Below are positions 1 to 9,115 of a DNA stretch of 64,000 nt, piece after piece. Numbering within the stretch: the stretch's first letter is position 1; every line of letters begins with the position of its first letter. The position numbers were made by a program, and so were the translations under genes. Under the pieces are notes generated by a model, which searched no databases, was not told the origin of the DNA, and saw only the letters and a program-made list of their open reading frames with translations. The stretch is from positions 496,001 through 560,000 of the forward strand of contig NZ_JADIZJ010000021.1 in NCBI RefSeq assembly GCF_016704835.1, written 5' to 3'. This stretch comes from Sphingopyxis sp. (GTDB lineage Bacteria; Pseudomonadota; Alphaproteobacteria; Sphingomonadales; Sphingomonadaceae).

Positions 1-24
1 CGGCGCTTCTAGCGTCGCACTTCG

Positions 25-666
25 TCAGGCAACGACGCCGATTTGCGGGTCGGCACTGGCGGTCGCCGCGGGGCGCGCTGCAACGCGCGTGCGCCATCTG
101 CTCAGGTTGGTCAGGCTGTCGGGCGTCGGCTGCCCCACCATCGCACCGAACTCGCTCCAGCAAAACAGGACGATGTCGGCAAGCGTCAACGCATCGCCTG
201 CCAGATATTCGCTCTCGGCGAGCATCCGGTCGGCGCGCACCAGCCCGTCCTGCGCATAGGATTTGTTGCCCGCTGCCGCCTCCGGAACGCACAGCATCCG
301 GTCCTGAAACATCGGCAGCCCTTCGGCGCTGCGAAAGCCGTTCGTCATCGGACCGACCACACCGAAATCGATGTAGCGCAAAGCACTCCGCGTCGCCGCG
401 CGCGCCTCGGCGGTCGCCCCGATCAGCGGCGTGTCGGGATATAGTTCTTCCAGATATTCGCAGATCGCGGTGCTTTCGCTGATCATGCGGCCGTCGTCCA
501 ATTCCAGCACCGGCATCGACCCGCGCGGATTGCGCGCCAGCCATTCGGGCGTACGATTATCGCCGGCGCGAATATCGACGAATTCGCGGTTCAGTTCGAT
601 GCCCTTCTCAGCGAGAAAGAACAGCACGACGCGCGGGTTCGGACCGACAGACTGGTACAGCTTCAT
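25..666 (-). CDS. Glutathione S-transferase family protein
   Basis: This 213-aa protein has the usual length and two-domain layout of a cytosolic glutathione transferase. Residues 1-80 form the thioredoxin-like half, starting MKLYQSVGPNPRVVLFFLAEKG and containing the glutathione-contacting stretch SESTAICEYLEE near residues 63-74. The rest is the all-helical half. Such enzymes conjugate glutathione to electrophiles or serve as reductases or isomerases; the substrate cannot be read from the sequence. The ATG is preceded by GGGAG at a good distance. It lies 38 nt downstream of gatB on the same strand and may be read through from it, but the functions are unrelated. Confidence 0.88.
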   Translation of the reverse strand: MKLYQSVGPNPRVVLFFLAEKGIELNREFVDIRAGDNRTPEWLARNPRGSMPVLELDDGRMISESTAICEYLEELYPDTPLIGATAEARAATRSALRYIDFGVVGPMTNGFRSAEGLPMFQDRMLCVPEAAAGNKSYAQDGLVRADRMLAESEYLAGDALTLADIVLFCWSEFGAMVGQPTPDSLTNLSRWRTRVAARPAATASADPQIGVVA

Positions 667-704
667 CGTGGCTCTCCCTTGTTTAGGCCAGCAACCGACC
701 GATG

Positions 705-2171
705 CTAACCGAGCGCTTTTTTCAGCAGCTCGTTGACCACCTGCGGGTTCGCCTTGCCCTGCATCGCCTTCATCGTCTGCCCGACGAAGAAGCCGAACAG
801 TGCTTCCTTGCCGCCCTTATACTGTTCGACCTTGTCGGCATTGGCGGTCAGGATCTTCGCGATTTCCGCCTCGATCGCGCCGGTGTCGCTCGTCTGCTTC
901 AGGCCGTCGCGTTCGACGATCGCCCCAGCGCCGTCGCCGCTTTCGAGCATCTTTTCGAACACCGTTTTCGCGATCGTGCCCGAGATCGTCCCGTCGGCGA
1001 CCAGCCCCAGCAATTCGGCCGCCTGCTGCGGCGAGACCGGCGAATCGGTCAGGTCGCGGCCCATGCGGTTGAGCGCGCCGAACAGCTCGCTCGTCACCCA
1101 GTTCGCCGCCGCAACGGGCTTGGCGCCTGCATCGAGCAAAGTATCGAACCATCGCGCCGCCTCGACTTCGGCGGTCAGCACATCGGCGTTGTACGGCGAA
1201 ATCCCCAGCGCCAGATAGCGGTCACGCTTGGCATCGGGTAGCTCCGGCAGGCTTTCGCGGCACTCGGCCAGAAACGCGTCGTCGAGTTCGAGCGGCAACA
1301 GATCGGGATCGGGGAAGTAGCGGTAATCATGCGCATCTTCCTTCGACCGCATCGACCGCGTCTCGCCCCGGTCGGGATCGTACAGCCGCGTTTCCTGCAC
1401 CACGGTGCCGCCGCTTTCGATCAGTTCGACCTGGCGCTTCGCCTCGCCCTCGATCACCGCCATCACGAAGCGCACCGAATTGACGTTCTTCGTCTCGGTG
1501 CGCGTGCCGAACTCGTCACCGGGCTTGCGGACCGACACGTTCACGTCAGCGCGCATCGAGCCTTCCTCCATATTGCCGTCGCACGATCCGACATAGCGCA
1601 GGATCGCGCGCAGCTTGCGGACATAGGCCCCAGCTTCGGCGGGCGAGCGCATATCGGGCTTCGACACGATCTCCATCAGCGCGACCCCGCTGCGGTTCAA
1701 ATCGACGTAGGACATCGTCGGATGCTGGTCGTGCATCAGCTTGCCGGCGTCCTGCTCGACATGGATGCGCTCGACCCCGATCACCTTGGGTTCGGGGATA
1801 CCCGCCTTCTCGTCCGCCTCGACGGTGATCGAGCCTTCACCGACAAGCGGATGATAAAGCTGCGAAATCTGGTACCCCTGCGGCAGATCGGCATAGAAAT
1901 AATTCTTGCGGTCGAACCGCGACCATGTGTTGATCTGCGCCTCTATCGCCATGCCCGTGCGAACCGCTTGGCGGATGCACTCGCGGTTCGGCACCGGCAA
2001 CATCCCCGGCATGGCGGCATCGACCAGCGACACCTGCGTGTTCGGCTCGGCCCCGAACGCCGTCGCGGCGCCCGAAAACAGCTTGGCGTTGGTCGTGATC
2101 TGGGCGTGAACCTCGAGGCCAATCACGACCTCCCACTCGCCGGTTTCGCCCTTGATGCGATAATCGCTCAT
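705..2171 (-). CDS. gatB: Asp-tRNA(Asn)/Glu-tRNA(Gln) amidotransferase subunit B
   Basis: The 488-aa product is the tRNA-binding and kinase subunit of GatCAB. This complex converts Glu-tRNA(Gln) and, where needed, Asp-tRNA(Asn) to the amidated forms. The family motif GLEVHAQ lies near residue 17, followed by FYADLPQGYQISQ, the VDLNRSGVALMEIVSKPD stretch and GSMRADVNVSVR. The C-terminal tail ends in the YqeY-like helical domain. I chose the ATG at 2171 (MSDYRIKGE), one nucleotide downstream of the gatA stop, rather than the longer in-frame extension that would run into gatA. Order gatC-gatA-gatB on one strand makes a classic operon. Confidence 0.97.
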   Translation of the reverse strand: MSDYRIKGETGEWEVVIGLEVHAQITTNAKLFSGAATAFGAEPNTQVSLVDAAMPGMLPVPNRECIRQAVRTGMAIEAQINTWSRFDRKNYFYADLPQGYQISQLYHPLVGEGSITVEADEKAGIPEPKVIGVERIHVEQDAGKLMHDQHPTMSYVDLNRSGVALMEIVSKPDMRSPAEAGAYVRKLRAILRYVGSCDGNMEEGSMRADVNVSVRKPGDEFGTRTETKNVNSVRFVMAVIEGEAKRQVELIESGGTVVQETRLYDPDRGETRSMRSKEDAHDYRYFPDPDLLPLELDDAFLAECRESLPELPDAKRDRYLALGISPYNADVLTAEVEAARWFDTLLDAGAKPVAAANWVTSELFGALNRMGRDLTDSPVSPQQAAELLGLVADGTISGTIAKTVFEKMLESGDGAGAIVERDGLKQTSDTGAIEAEIAKILTANADKVEQYKGGKEALFGFFVGQTMKAMQGKANPQVVNELLKKALG

Positions 2172-2172
2172 C

Positions 2173-3654
2173 TTACCACCACTTCTCGGCGCGCGCCGTA
2201 AAGCCCGCCCGCTCTTCAATTGCCAGCCCGGCGTCCAACACGCCCTGCTCGTCGAACGCCTTGCCGATGATCTGCAGCCCCAGCGGCAGCCCTTCGCGGT
2301 TCAGCGCCGCGGGGACCGACATTGCGGGCAGCCCCGCGAGACTCGCGGGCACCGCGAACACGTCGTTGAGGTACATCGCCAGCGGATCGGCCATCTTCTC
2401 GCCTAATCCGAACGCGGCCGACGGCGCGGTCGGCGCCAGGATCACCTCGCACGAAGTAAAAGCCTGTTCGAAATCGCGCGCGATCAGCGTCCTAACCTTC
2501 TGTGCTTGTGTGTAATAGGCGTCGTAGAAGCCTGCCGACAGCACATAGGTACCGATCATGATCCGGCGCTTGACCTCCGCCCCGAAGCCGTCGGCGCGCG
2601 TTGAGGCGTACATGTCCTGCAACCCCGCGCCTTCGGGCAGGTCACGCAGCCCGTAGCGCACACCGTCATAGCGCGCGAGGTTCGACGAGGCCTCAGCCGG
2701 CGCGATGATATAATAGGCCGGCAGCGCATATTTGGTGTGCGGCAGACTGATCTCGACAACCGTGGCCCCCGCATCCTTCAGCATCGCGATCCCGGCGTCC
2801 CACATTGCGTCGATGTCGGGATCGATGCCCTCCAGCCGATATTCCTTGGGAATCCCGACAGTCTTGCCCTTGAGATCGCTCGACAAAGCCGCTTCCCAAT
2901 TCGGCACCGCCATATCGAGACTCGTCGCATCCTTCGGATCGAAGCCCGCCATATTCTCGAGCATGATCGCGCAGTCGCGCACGTCGCGCGCCATCGGCCC
3001 CGCCTGATCGAGCGAGCTCGCGAACGCCACAATACCCCAGCGCGAGCAGCGGCCATAGGTCGGTTTGATCCCCGAAATGCCGGTGAATGCCGCGGGCTGG
3101 CGGATAGAGCCGCCGGTGTCGGTGCCGGTCGCGGCGGGGCATAGCCGCGCCGCGATCGCGGTCGACGATCCGCCCGACGACCCGCCTGGCGCGAGCGCGG
3201 CATTGCCGCCATCCTTGCGCTTCCACGGGCTGATGACATTGCCGAAATAGCTCGTCTCGTTCGACGACCCCATCGCGAACTGGTCGAGGTTCAGCTTGCC
3301 CAGCATCCCTGCGCCCGCGTCCCACAATTTCTGGCTGACGGTTGATTCATAGCGCGGGACGAAGCCTTCGAGCATATGGCTCGCCGCGGTCGTCTGTACC
3401 CCGTGGGTGCAGAACAGATCCTTCATCCCGATCGGCACGCCCGACAACGGCTTCAGCGTCCCCGCCGCGCGGTCGGCATCGGCCGCCTTCGCCGCGCTCA
3501 ACGCATGCTCGGGCGTCTCTACGATAAACGCATTGAGCGCTTTCGCGTCCGCGACATTGGCGCTGAACGCCTCCGCCACTTCGACAGCGCTGAAATCACC
3601 CGCGCGGTGGCCATCGCGGATCTGCGCGACGGTCAGATTGGTCAGCTCGGTCAT
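2173..3654 (-). CDS. gatA: Asp-tRNA(Asn)/Glu-tRNA(Gln) amidotransferase subunit A
   Basis: This 493-aa amidase-signature enzyme releases ammonia from glutamine for GatB. The Ser-cisSer-Lys triad is visible: Lys78 in GMKDLF, the cis-Ser at about 159 in PGGSSGGS, and the nucleophile Ser183 in TDTGGSIRQP. Length and motif spacing are those of GatA. The start ATG overlaps the gatC stop by one base (TAATG read on the minus strand), so translation of the two is probably coupled. Confidence 0.97.
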   Translation of the reverse strand: MTELTNLTVAQIRDGHRAGDFSAVEVAEAFSANVADAKALNAFIVETPEHALSAAKAADADRAAGTLKPLSGVPIGMKDLFCTHGVQTTAASHMLEGFVPRYESTVSQKLWDAGAGMLGKLNLDQFAMGSSNETSYFGNVISPWKRKDGGNAALAPGGSSGGSSTAIAARLCPAATGTDTGGSIRQPAAFTGISGIKPTYGRCSRWGIVAFASSLDQAGPMARDVRDCAIMLENMAGFDPKDATSLDMAVPNWEAALSSDLKGKTVGIPKEYRLEGIDPDIDAMWDAGIAMLKDAGATVVEISLPHTKYALPAYYIIAPAEASSNLARYDGVRYGLRDLPEGAGLQDMYASTRADGFGAEVKRRIMIGTYVLSAGFYDAYYTQAQKVRTLIARDFEQAFTSCEVILAPTAPSAAFGLGEKMADPLAMYLNDVFAVPASLAGLPAMSVPAALNREGLPLGLQIIGKAFDEQGVLDAGLAIEERAGFTARAEKWW

Positions 3655-3956
3655 TATTCGATCACCTTGGGCACGCCAAAAAAGCCGTGCATCGCCGCTG
3701 GCGCATTCGCCAGCACGTCGTCACGGCGGCCGCCGCCGGTAAGCGGGTCGGCGTCAATCACATCGTCGCGCAGCCGCAGCACATTCGGGATCACCGCGGT
3801 CATCGGCTCGACCCCGGTCACATCGACCTCGCCAAGCTGTTCGACCCAGCCCAAGATGCCGTTCAATTCGCCTTCCATCGCGGCGGCTTCGGCATCGCTG
3901 ATCGCGATGCGCGCCAGCGACGCTATTTTTCTGACCGTTGCCTGATCGATTGTCAT
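3654..3956 (-). CDS. gatC: Asp-tRNA(Asn)/Glu-tRNA(Gln) amidotransferase subunit C
   Basis: This is the 100-aa clamp subunit that wraps GatA and GatB together. The N-terminus MTIDQATVRKIASLARI and the central LNGILGWVEQL are typical of GatC. The end carries the family pattern of an acidic and proline-containing stretch (LRDDVIDADP). I chose the ATG at 3956, preceded by AGGA, over an upstream in-frame ATG at 3995 whose extra residues do not look like GatC. It is the first gene of the gatCAB operon. The promoter must lie within or beside the palindromic repeat at 4022..4157. Confidence 0.95.
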   Translation of the reverse strand: MTIDQATVRKIASLARIAISDAEAAAMEGELNGILGWVEQLGEVDVTGVEPMTAVIPNVLRLRDDVIDADPLTGGGRRDDVLANAPAAMHGFFGVPKVIE

Positions 3957-4021
3957 TTGGTTCCTGCCTTTGCGGGGAAGCCGCGCCGCTAGCATTCCCG
4001 CCGGATCGCTTCAACCTTCTC

Positions 4022-4157
4022 GATCTTCCCTGTGACGAAGTCATGGCGAGGGGACCGCCGCCGTAGGCGGTGGTGGAGGGGCGGCGACGTAACGCCATGG
4101 CCCCTCCGTCGGCGCTTCGCGCCGCCACCTCGCCATCGCTGCGCGACAGGGAGGATC
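4022..4157. repeat. Palindromic intergenic repeat, family A (paired copy)
   Basis: This element is about 136 nt long with related inverted ends. Both begin GATC(C/T)TCCCTGT when read inward, followed by sequence close to CATGGCGAGG. The middle contains further self-complementary GC-rich blocks. Related units occur at 24667..24779 (paired) and at 38415..38447 and 54204..54240 (single hairpins). It fills the gap between gatC and the DUF4153 gene, and no ORF is needed to explain it. It looks like a REP/MITE-type element. Confidence 0.75.
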
Positions 4158-4160
4158 AAG

Positions 4161-5924
4161 TCACTCAAACGCCCCCGATTCCGGCACGCCGTTCACCAAA
4201 ATGCGTCGCTGCTCGACCGTCTCGACCGTCACCGTCGCTTTCGACAGGTCGACTTCGGGGCGCGTCGGGCGCGTGTCGCGGCCGATATCGCCCTGCACCC
4301 AGCGCCCGTCCTTGTTCAGCGACACGAAATCGAAATTCGTCGCCTCGCCCGGCTCATTCTGCCCAATCACTCCGATCCGGTCATCAGCCAGCCACACCGC
4401 GACGCACGCCTTGGCGCGGCTGCACATATAGGTTCCAGCGATACGCTCCAGCGCCTCAGCGGGTAGCGCACGCTCGGCGGGAATGACGCGCAGCCGCTCG
4501 GCAAGCGGCTTGAGCAACACCGGCCCCTGTGGTCCGGTCAGATCCCAGCGGTTCTTCGCTGCCAGCGCCGCCTTGGCCGCGTCGGCGCGCGCTTTCTGCG
4601 GCGACTTCGTCAGCTTTTTGAGCGCCGCGCGCCCGCTCGGCCCGAAATCATAGGCCAGCGCCGCCCAGTCGAATTTTTCGACTTTCGTCGCCCCCGACGT
4701 CAGCCGCGCCAGCTGATCGCGCGTCGAAATCGCCCCAAAATCGAGGATCGGCAGCGCGAGGAACAGCGCCAGCAACGCGACGCCAATCGCCAGCTTCTGC
4801 TGCAATGGGCGCAGCACATCGTCGAAATCGCGGCGCCCCTTCACGACCGACCACAGGCCGATCGCGCCGTAAGCCAACGCAATCAGCGTCGCGATCAGCC
4901 CCCAGATGCGCTCGGGCGTCCAACCATATTGGCCGATGCGCAGCTGCATCGAATAATAAGCGATCACCGCCAGCGGCAGCACCGCCACCGCCAGCACCGG
5001 CGCCGCCCAGCGCAGCAACGGATTGGTCGCGCGATCGTCGGTACCATTGCCGATCACCGCATTGGCGAGCAGCACCGCGAACGCCGCCGCCGCCAGCATC
5101 AGCGCCGCGGTCGAAAAGCCCGACGCCCACAGCTTCGCCAGTCCCGTTCCCGCTAGCGACAGCAGGAAGATCACCAGCGCCGCCGCCAGCACCGGCGCCA
5201 GCACCGCAAGCACGATCATCACCAGCCGCTGCAAGGTCGACACCAGCTTGTCGCGCTCGCGCAGCAACCCAACGGCACCACCGAACGCCGCGCCCGCGAG
5301 CATCCACCCGAACCATTCGTCGTTCAGCAAATCGCGGATCAGGTCGATCCCAATCAGGTGGAACATCTCTGAGATCAGGAAGGTCAGCAAAAACGCGATG
5401 CCGACGAACGCCAGGCTCGCCGCGCCGATCACCGCATCGGTCCACGCGTGGCTGTGCAGCCGGTCATAGGGCATTTGCCACAGCTTCCAGAACCGCCAGT
5501 CGGGTGCGACGTCGCGGTGCGTCTGGAACAGCGGCGTCGCGACCAGCACCGCCAGCATCCCTGACCAAAACGGCCATTCGATCGGGTTTCCCTGCAAATT
5601 ATATGCCGCCGTCTGCCATGCGATCAACCCCAGCACCGCGCCCCACAGCAGCGCAAAGCCCAGCGCCCAGTGCCAGCGGCGCAGCTCGACCCCCAGCACG
5701 AACACCACCGCCGCCACCGCCACCGCGGTCGCCAGCGCGCTGCGCCATTGCACCAGCACATCCTCATAATGGTGATCGACGAGGGCATGAAACGCGAGCC
5801 CCGCCGCCGCGCAGATAGCCGCCATAATCCATGGTCGCAGCGGCCAGGGCGGATCGTTATCGTCGAGGCGTGCGGAAACTCGGGGCGAATCGGCAGCTGT
5901 GCCGGTTGCGGGTGCATCGGTCAT
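4161..5924 (-). CDS. DUF4153-type multipass membrane protein
   Basis: The 587-aa inner-membrane protein has about ten hydrophobic segments covering roughly residues 25-420. A soluble C-terminal region of about 160 residues follows (DQLARLTSGATKVEKFDW and the helical ALKKLTKSPQKARADAAKA). The arrangement fits DUF4153 proteins, whose function is not established. I chose the ATG at 5924 (MTDAPATGT); a second in-frame ATG lies 9 nt upstream. The gene is divergent from the DUF3089 gene, with 76 nt between the starts. It has no recognisable catalytic motif. Confidence 0.75.
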   Translation of the reverse strand: MTDAPATGTAADSPRVSARLDDNDPPWPLRPWIMAAICAAAGLAFHALVDHHYEDVLVQWRSALATAVAVAAVVFVLGVELRRWHWALGFALLWGAVLGLIAWQTAAYNLQGNPIEWPFWSGMLAVLVATPLFQTHRDVAPDWRFWKLWQMPYDRLHSHAWTDAVIGAASLAFVGIAFLLTFLISEMFHLIGIDLIRDLLNDEWFGWMLAGAAFGGAVGLLRERDKLVSTLQRLVMIVLAVLAPVLAAALVIFLLSLAGTGLAKLWASGFSTAALMLAAAAFAVLLANAVIGNGTDDRATNPLLRWAAPVLAVAVLPLAVIAYYSMQLRIGQYGWTPERIWGLIATLIALAYGAIGLWSVVKGRRDFDDVLRPLQQKLAIGVALLALFLALPILDFGAISTRDQLARLTSGATKVEKFDWAALAYDFGPSGRAALKKLTKSPQKARADAAKAALAAKNRWDLTGPQGPVLLKPLAERLRVIPAERALPAEALERIAGTYMCSRAKACVAVWLADDRIGVIGQNEPGEATNFDFVSLNKDGRWVQGDIGRDTRPTRPEVDLSKATVTVETVEQRRILVNGVPESGAFE

Positions 5925-6000
5925 ACCCCACATCTGGGCTTGTTTCACTGTCCAGCGCAAGCCAAACAGCGCACCAGCCCGTCTCCCTCTCCCTCCCCTC

Positions 6001-7302
6001 ATGGAGCCCGCATTGGCCCGCAAATTTCTCTATGTCATTGCCGCGATCATCTTGCTGATCCTTGCCGCCGGGGTGGTGTACCAGCTCTTCCCGGGATGGA
6101 TCGCGCGCACCGCCTTTGTGCCGAGCGCCGCGTTCAAACAGCAGGTCGCCGTTGCCCCCAACGCCTATGACGATCCGAAAATGTGGTTCGCGCGCCCCGG
6201 CGTCGATGGCGATCCGTCGGCGTGGCGCCCCGCCCCCGAAGGTGCCGAAACGCCGTCACCCGACAGCGCCGAAGCGCAATCGGGCGACCAGCTGATCCCA
6301 CCTGCCAATGCGACCGAAAACACCGCGGCGCCGATGCAAAAGGGCGACGCCGCGGTCTTTTTTGTCCACCCGACCAGCTATTACAGCCGCTCAAGCTGGA
6401 ACGCGCCGCTTGCCGATCGCGATTCGGACCATCGCGCCAATCTGTTCGTGCAGGGCATGGCGAGCGCCTTTGCCGACGCCGGCGAAATCTGGGCACCGCG
6501 TTACCGTCAGGCCACCCTCGGCGCCTTCCTCGCCGAAGACCGCGTCACCGCGGGCAAGGCGATCGACGCCGCTTTCCGCGATGTCGAGGAAGCCTTCGAC
6601 GCCTTTGTCGCCGCGCAACCGAAAAACAGGCCGATCATCCTCGCCGGCCACAGCCAGGGCGCGCTTCACCTCACCACCCTGCTCAGGAACAAGATTGCCG
6701 GCACCCCGCTGGCGAAGCGGATCGTCGCCGCCTATGTGATCGGCTGGCCGATCAGCCTCGACACCGACATGGCGGCGCTCGGCCTGCCCGCCTGCCAGAC
6801 CCCGGAGCAGAAGGGCTGCATCCTTGGCTGGGCAACCTTTGCCGACCCCGCCGACCCCGAAATGGTGACAAGCGCCTACGACGGGACGATCGGCTTCGAC
6901 GGTCGCCCGCGCGCCGACACGCGGATGCTGTGCACCAATCCGCTCACCGGCACCCCCGATGCTGCGGCCGCGCCCGAGGCCAATATCGGCACCCTCAAAC
7001 CGACCGCGGGGTTCAAGAGCGGATCGCTGATCGCGGGCAAGATCGGCGCCAGATGCGACGACACCCGCGGCCTGCTAATGATCGGTGACGCCGATGTCGC
7101 GAAGAATTACGTCGTCGCGGGCTATGTCCTGCCGGGCAACAATTACCATGTCTATGACATCACGCTGTTCTGGGCGAACGTCCGCGCCGACGCGCTGCGG
7201 CGGCTGGCGACGTATGAGGGCAAGCCGTCGCCGGTGCCGCCCGCGGCGGCGGTGAAGCCCCCAGCCGCGTCCGCTCCGCTTCCTTCGTCACCCCGGACTT
7301 GA
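6001..7302 (+). CDS. DUF3089 alpha/beta-hydrolase-like exported or membrane-anchored protein
   Basis: The 433-aa protein starts with a signal anchor (hydrophobic residues 9-28, FLYVIAAIILLILAAGVVY). A nucleophile elbow GHSQG follows, with Ser218. The block DAAVFFVHPTSYYSR near 116-130 and the elbow context LAGHSQGALH are typical of DUF3089, an uncharacterised branch of the alpha/beta hydrolase fold. The ATG at 6001 places the anchor at the N-terminus; upstream in-frame codons would extend it into the promoter region. The last codons (SSPRT and the TGA) are supplied by a copy of an intergenic repeat at 7286..7313, so the native C-terminus has been replaced by repeat sequence. Confidence 0.8.
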   Translation: MEPALARKFLYVIAAIILLILAAGVVYQLFPGWIARTAFVPSAAFKQQVAVAPNAYDDPKMWFARPGVDGDPSAWRPAPEGAETPSPDSAEAQSGDQLIPPANATENTAAPMQKGDAAVFFVHPTSYYSRSSWNAPLADRDSDHRANLFVQGMASAFADAGEIWAPRYRQATLGAFLAEDRVTAGKAIDAAFRDVEEAFDAFVAAQPKNRPIILAGHSQGALHLTTLLRNKIAGTPLAKRIVAAYVIGWPISLDTDMAALGLPACQTPEQKGCILGWATFADPADPEMVTSAYDGTIGFDGRPRADTRMLCTNPLTGTPDAAAAPEANIGTLKPTAGFKSGSLIAGKIGARCDDTRGLLMIGDADVAKNYVVAGYVLPGNNYHVYDITLFWANVRADALRRLATYEGKPSPVPPAAAVKPPAASAPLPSSPRT

Positions 7303-7313
7303 TCCGGGGTCCC
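7286..7313. repeat. Short palindromic repeat, family B, inside the 3' end of a gene
   Basis: The core is the hairpin CCCCGGA-CTTGA-TCCGGGG followed by TCC. Related copies sit at 27403..27431 and 54121..54194. Here the repeat encodes the last residues and the stop codon of the upstream DUF3089 gene, and it lies 5 nt before the ruvX start. Confidence 0.8.
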
Positions 7314-7318
7314 GCTCG

Positions 7319-7777
7319 ATGATCACCACCGCCGCCCCCGACTTCGCTACCCTTTTCCCGACCGGCGGCCGCCTCGCAGGCCTCGACGTCGGCACCAAGA
7401 CCATCGGCGTCGCGACCTGCGATATGAACTGGAGCTTCGCGACCCCCGACAAGACAATCATCCGCAAGAAATTTTCCGCCGACCTCGCAACGCTCAAATC
7501 GGTTCTCGCCGCGCACAACATCGTCGGCCTCGTCGTCGGCCTGCCGCTCAACATGGACGGCAGCGACAGCCCGCGCACCCAAAGCACCCGCGCCTTTGCG
7601 CGCAACCTGCTCCCGCTTGGCCTGCCCATCCTGCTGTGGGACGAGCGCTGGTCGACCGCGGCGGTCGAGCGCGCGATGATCGCCGCCGACGTCAGCCGCG
7701 CCAAACGCGCTGAGCGGATTGACAGCGCGGCGGCTGCCTTCATCCTGCAAGGCGCGATCGACGCGATGACGCGCTAA
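7319..7777 (+). CDS. ruvX: Putative pre-16S rRNA nuclease / Holliday junction resolvase, YqgF family
   Basis: The 152-aa protein has the RNase H-like fold signature GLDVGTKTIGVA with catalytic Asp23. The second strand IVGLVVGLPLNMDGSDSPRT and the DERWSTAAVERAM block near residue 105 are both typical of RuvX/YqgF. In E. coli this family finishes the 5' end of 16S rRNA. The gene follows a palindromic repeat directly and is 2 nt upstream of the DUF1294 gene, so the two are probably co-transcribed. Confidence 0.92.
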   Translation: MITTAAPDFATLFPTGGRLAGLDVGTKTIGVATCDMNWSFATPDKTIIRKKFSADLATLKSVLAAHNIVGLVVGLPLNMDGSDSPRTQSTRAFARNLLPLGLPILLWDERWSTAAVERAMIAADVSRAKRAERIDSAAAAFILQGAIDAMTR

Positions 7778-7779
7778 GA

Positions 7780-8106
7780 ATGAGCCGCGTCGCCGAATAT
7801 ATTCTCTATTGGCTGATCGCAGCCAATGGTATCGCCTTTGCGCTGATGATCGTCGACAAGCATCGCGCCGAAGCGGGCCAACGGCGGATCAGCGAGGCAA
7901 CGCTGCTGCAATGGGCTTTTCTCGGCGGTGCGATCGGCACCTTCGCGGCTTCGCGCATGGTCCGCCACAAGACGCGCAAGCAGCCGTTTGCGGCGCAGAT
8001 GATGACGCTGCTGACCCTCGAACTCATCGTGCTGACGTTCTGGGCGCTCGGATTGCTGGGGCCGCTCGTTACCGCGGCGCTTGCGTATTTGCATCGTCCT
8101 GCCTAA
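7780..8106 (+). CDS. DUF1294 small membrane protein
   Basis: The 108-aa protein has three hydrophobic helices (about residues 6-24, 42-60 and 74-102). It carries the DUF1294 pattern: an Asp-Lys pair after helix 1 (IVDKHRAEAGQRRIS), then GGAIGTFAASRMVRHKTRKQPF. The function of the family is unknown. It sits between ruvX and pyrB with 2 nt and 13 nt gaps. Confidence 0.85.
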   Translation: MSRVAEYILYWLIAANGIAFALMIVDKHRAEAGQRRISEATLLQWAFLGGAIGTFAASRMVRHKTRKQPFAAQMMTLLTLELIVLTFWALGLLGPLVTAALAYLHRPA

Positions 8107-8119
8107 ACGCTCCCCTTTA

Positions 8120-9115
8120 ATGACAACATCAACCACCCGACCCGCCAGCGACTATCCGCCCGGCGGCGATGCCTTTTGCCATCGCCACCTGATCGGCATC
8201 GCCCAGCTGACCCCGTGGGAGATCAGCTACGTTCTCGACGCCGCCGAGGAGTGGGTCGACCTCAACCGCAGCGGCGCTGCCAAGCATGACGACCGCCTCG
8301 CCGGTCTCACCATCATCAACGCCTTTTTCGAAAATTCGACGCGCACGCTCTTGTCGTTCGAGATCGCCGGAAAACGCCTCGGCGCCGACGTCGTCAACAT
8401 GCACGCCGCGCAATCGAGCGTCAAAAAGGGCGAAACGCTGATCGACACCGCGATGACGCTCAACGCGATGCGCGCCGATGCTATGGTAATCCGGCACGCG
8501 TCATCGGGCGCGGTCCAGCTGATCGCCGACAAGGTCGATTGCCCCGTGCTCAACGCGGGCGACGGCCGTCATGAACATCCGACGCAGGCGCTGCTCGACG
8601 CCCTCACCATCCGCCGCCGCTTGGGACGCGTCGAGGGGCTGACGATCGCGATCTGCGGCGACGTCCTCCACAGCCGCGTCGCGCGCTCGAACATTCTCGC
8701 GCTCACCCTGCTCGGCAACGAGGTTCGCATCGTCGCGCCGCCGACGCTCACCCCGCCCGCGATCGACCGCATGCATGTGACGACCTTCACCGACATGGAC
8801 GAGGGTATCAGGGACGCCGACGTGGTGATGATGCTCCGCCTCCAGAACGAACGCATGGACGGCGCCTATCTGCCATCGGCGCGCGAATATCATGCGCTCT
8901 ACGGCCTCACTCCCAAACGGCTCGAAAAGGCCCGGCCCGATGCGATCATCATGCACCCGGGCCCGATGAACCGCGGGGTCGAAATCGACAGCAGCGTCGC
9001 CGACGATCCGCAACGCTCGACGATCACCGAGCAGGTCGAGATGGGGGTTGCGGTCCGCATGGCGTGCCTCGACATCCTGACGCGCTGCAAGCGGGGGATC
9101 GCCGGATGGAACTGA
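8120..9115 (+). CDS. pyrB: Aspartate carbamoyltransferase catalytic subunit
   Basis: This 331-aa enzyme makes carbamoyl-aspartate, the first committed step of pyrimidine synthesis. The carbamoyl-phosphate loop FFENSTRT is at residues 69-76, GDGRHEHPTQALLD carries the HPTQ motif, and HPGPMNRGVEI carries the HPGP motif. I chose the ATG at 8120 because the upstream in-frame extension overlaps DUF1294 coding sequence. Its last 10 nt overlap the start of a dihydroorotase-like gene. Overlapping pyrB-pyrC' pairs in pseudomonads encode a class of ATCase that depends on an inactive DHOase partner, and this pair fits that arrangement. Confidence 0.96.
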   Translation: MTTSTTRPASDYPPGGDAFCHRHLIGIAQLTPWEISYVLDAAEEWVDLNRSGAAKHDDRLAGLTIINAFFENSTRTLLSFEIAGKRLGADVVNMHAAQSSVKKGETLIDTAMTLNAMRADAMVIRHASSGAVQLIADKVDCPVLNAGDGRHEHPTQALLDALTIRRRLGRVEGLTIAICGDVLHSRVARSNILALTLLGNEVRIVAPPTLTPPAIDRMHVTTFTDMDEGIRDADVVMMLRLQNERMDGAYLPSAREYHALYGLTPKRLEKARPDAIIMHPGPMNRGVEIDSSVADDPQRSTITEQVEMGVAVRMACLDILTRCKRGIAGWN

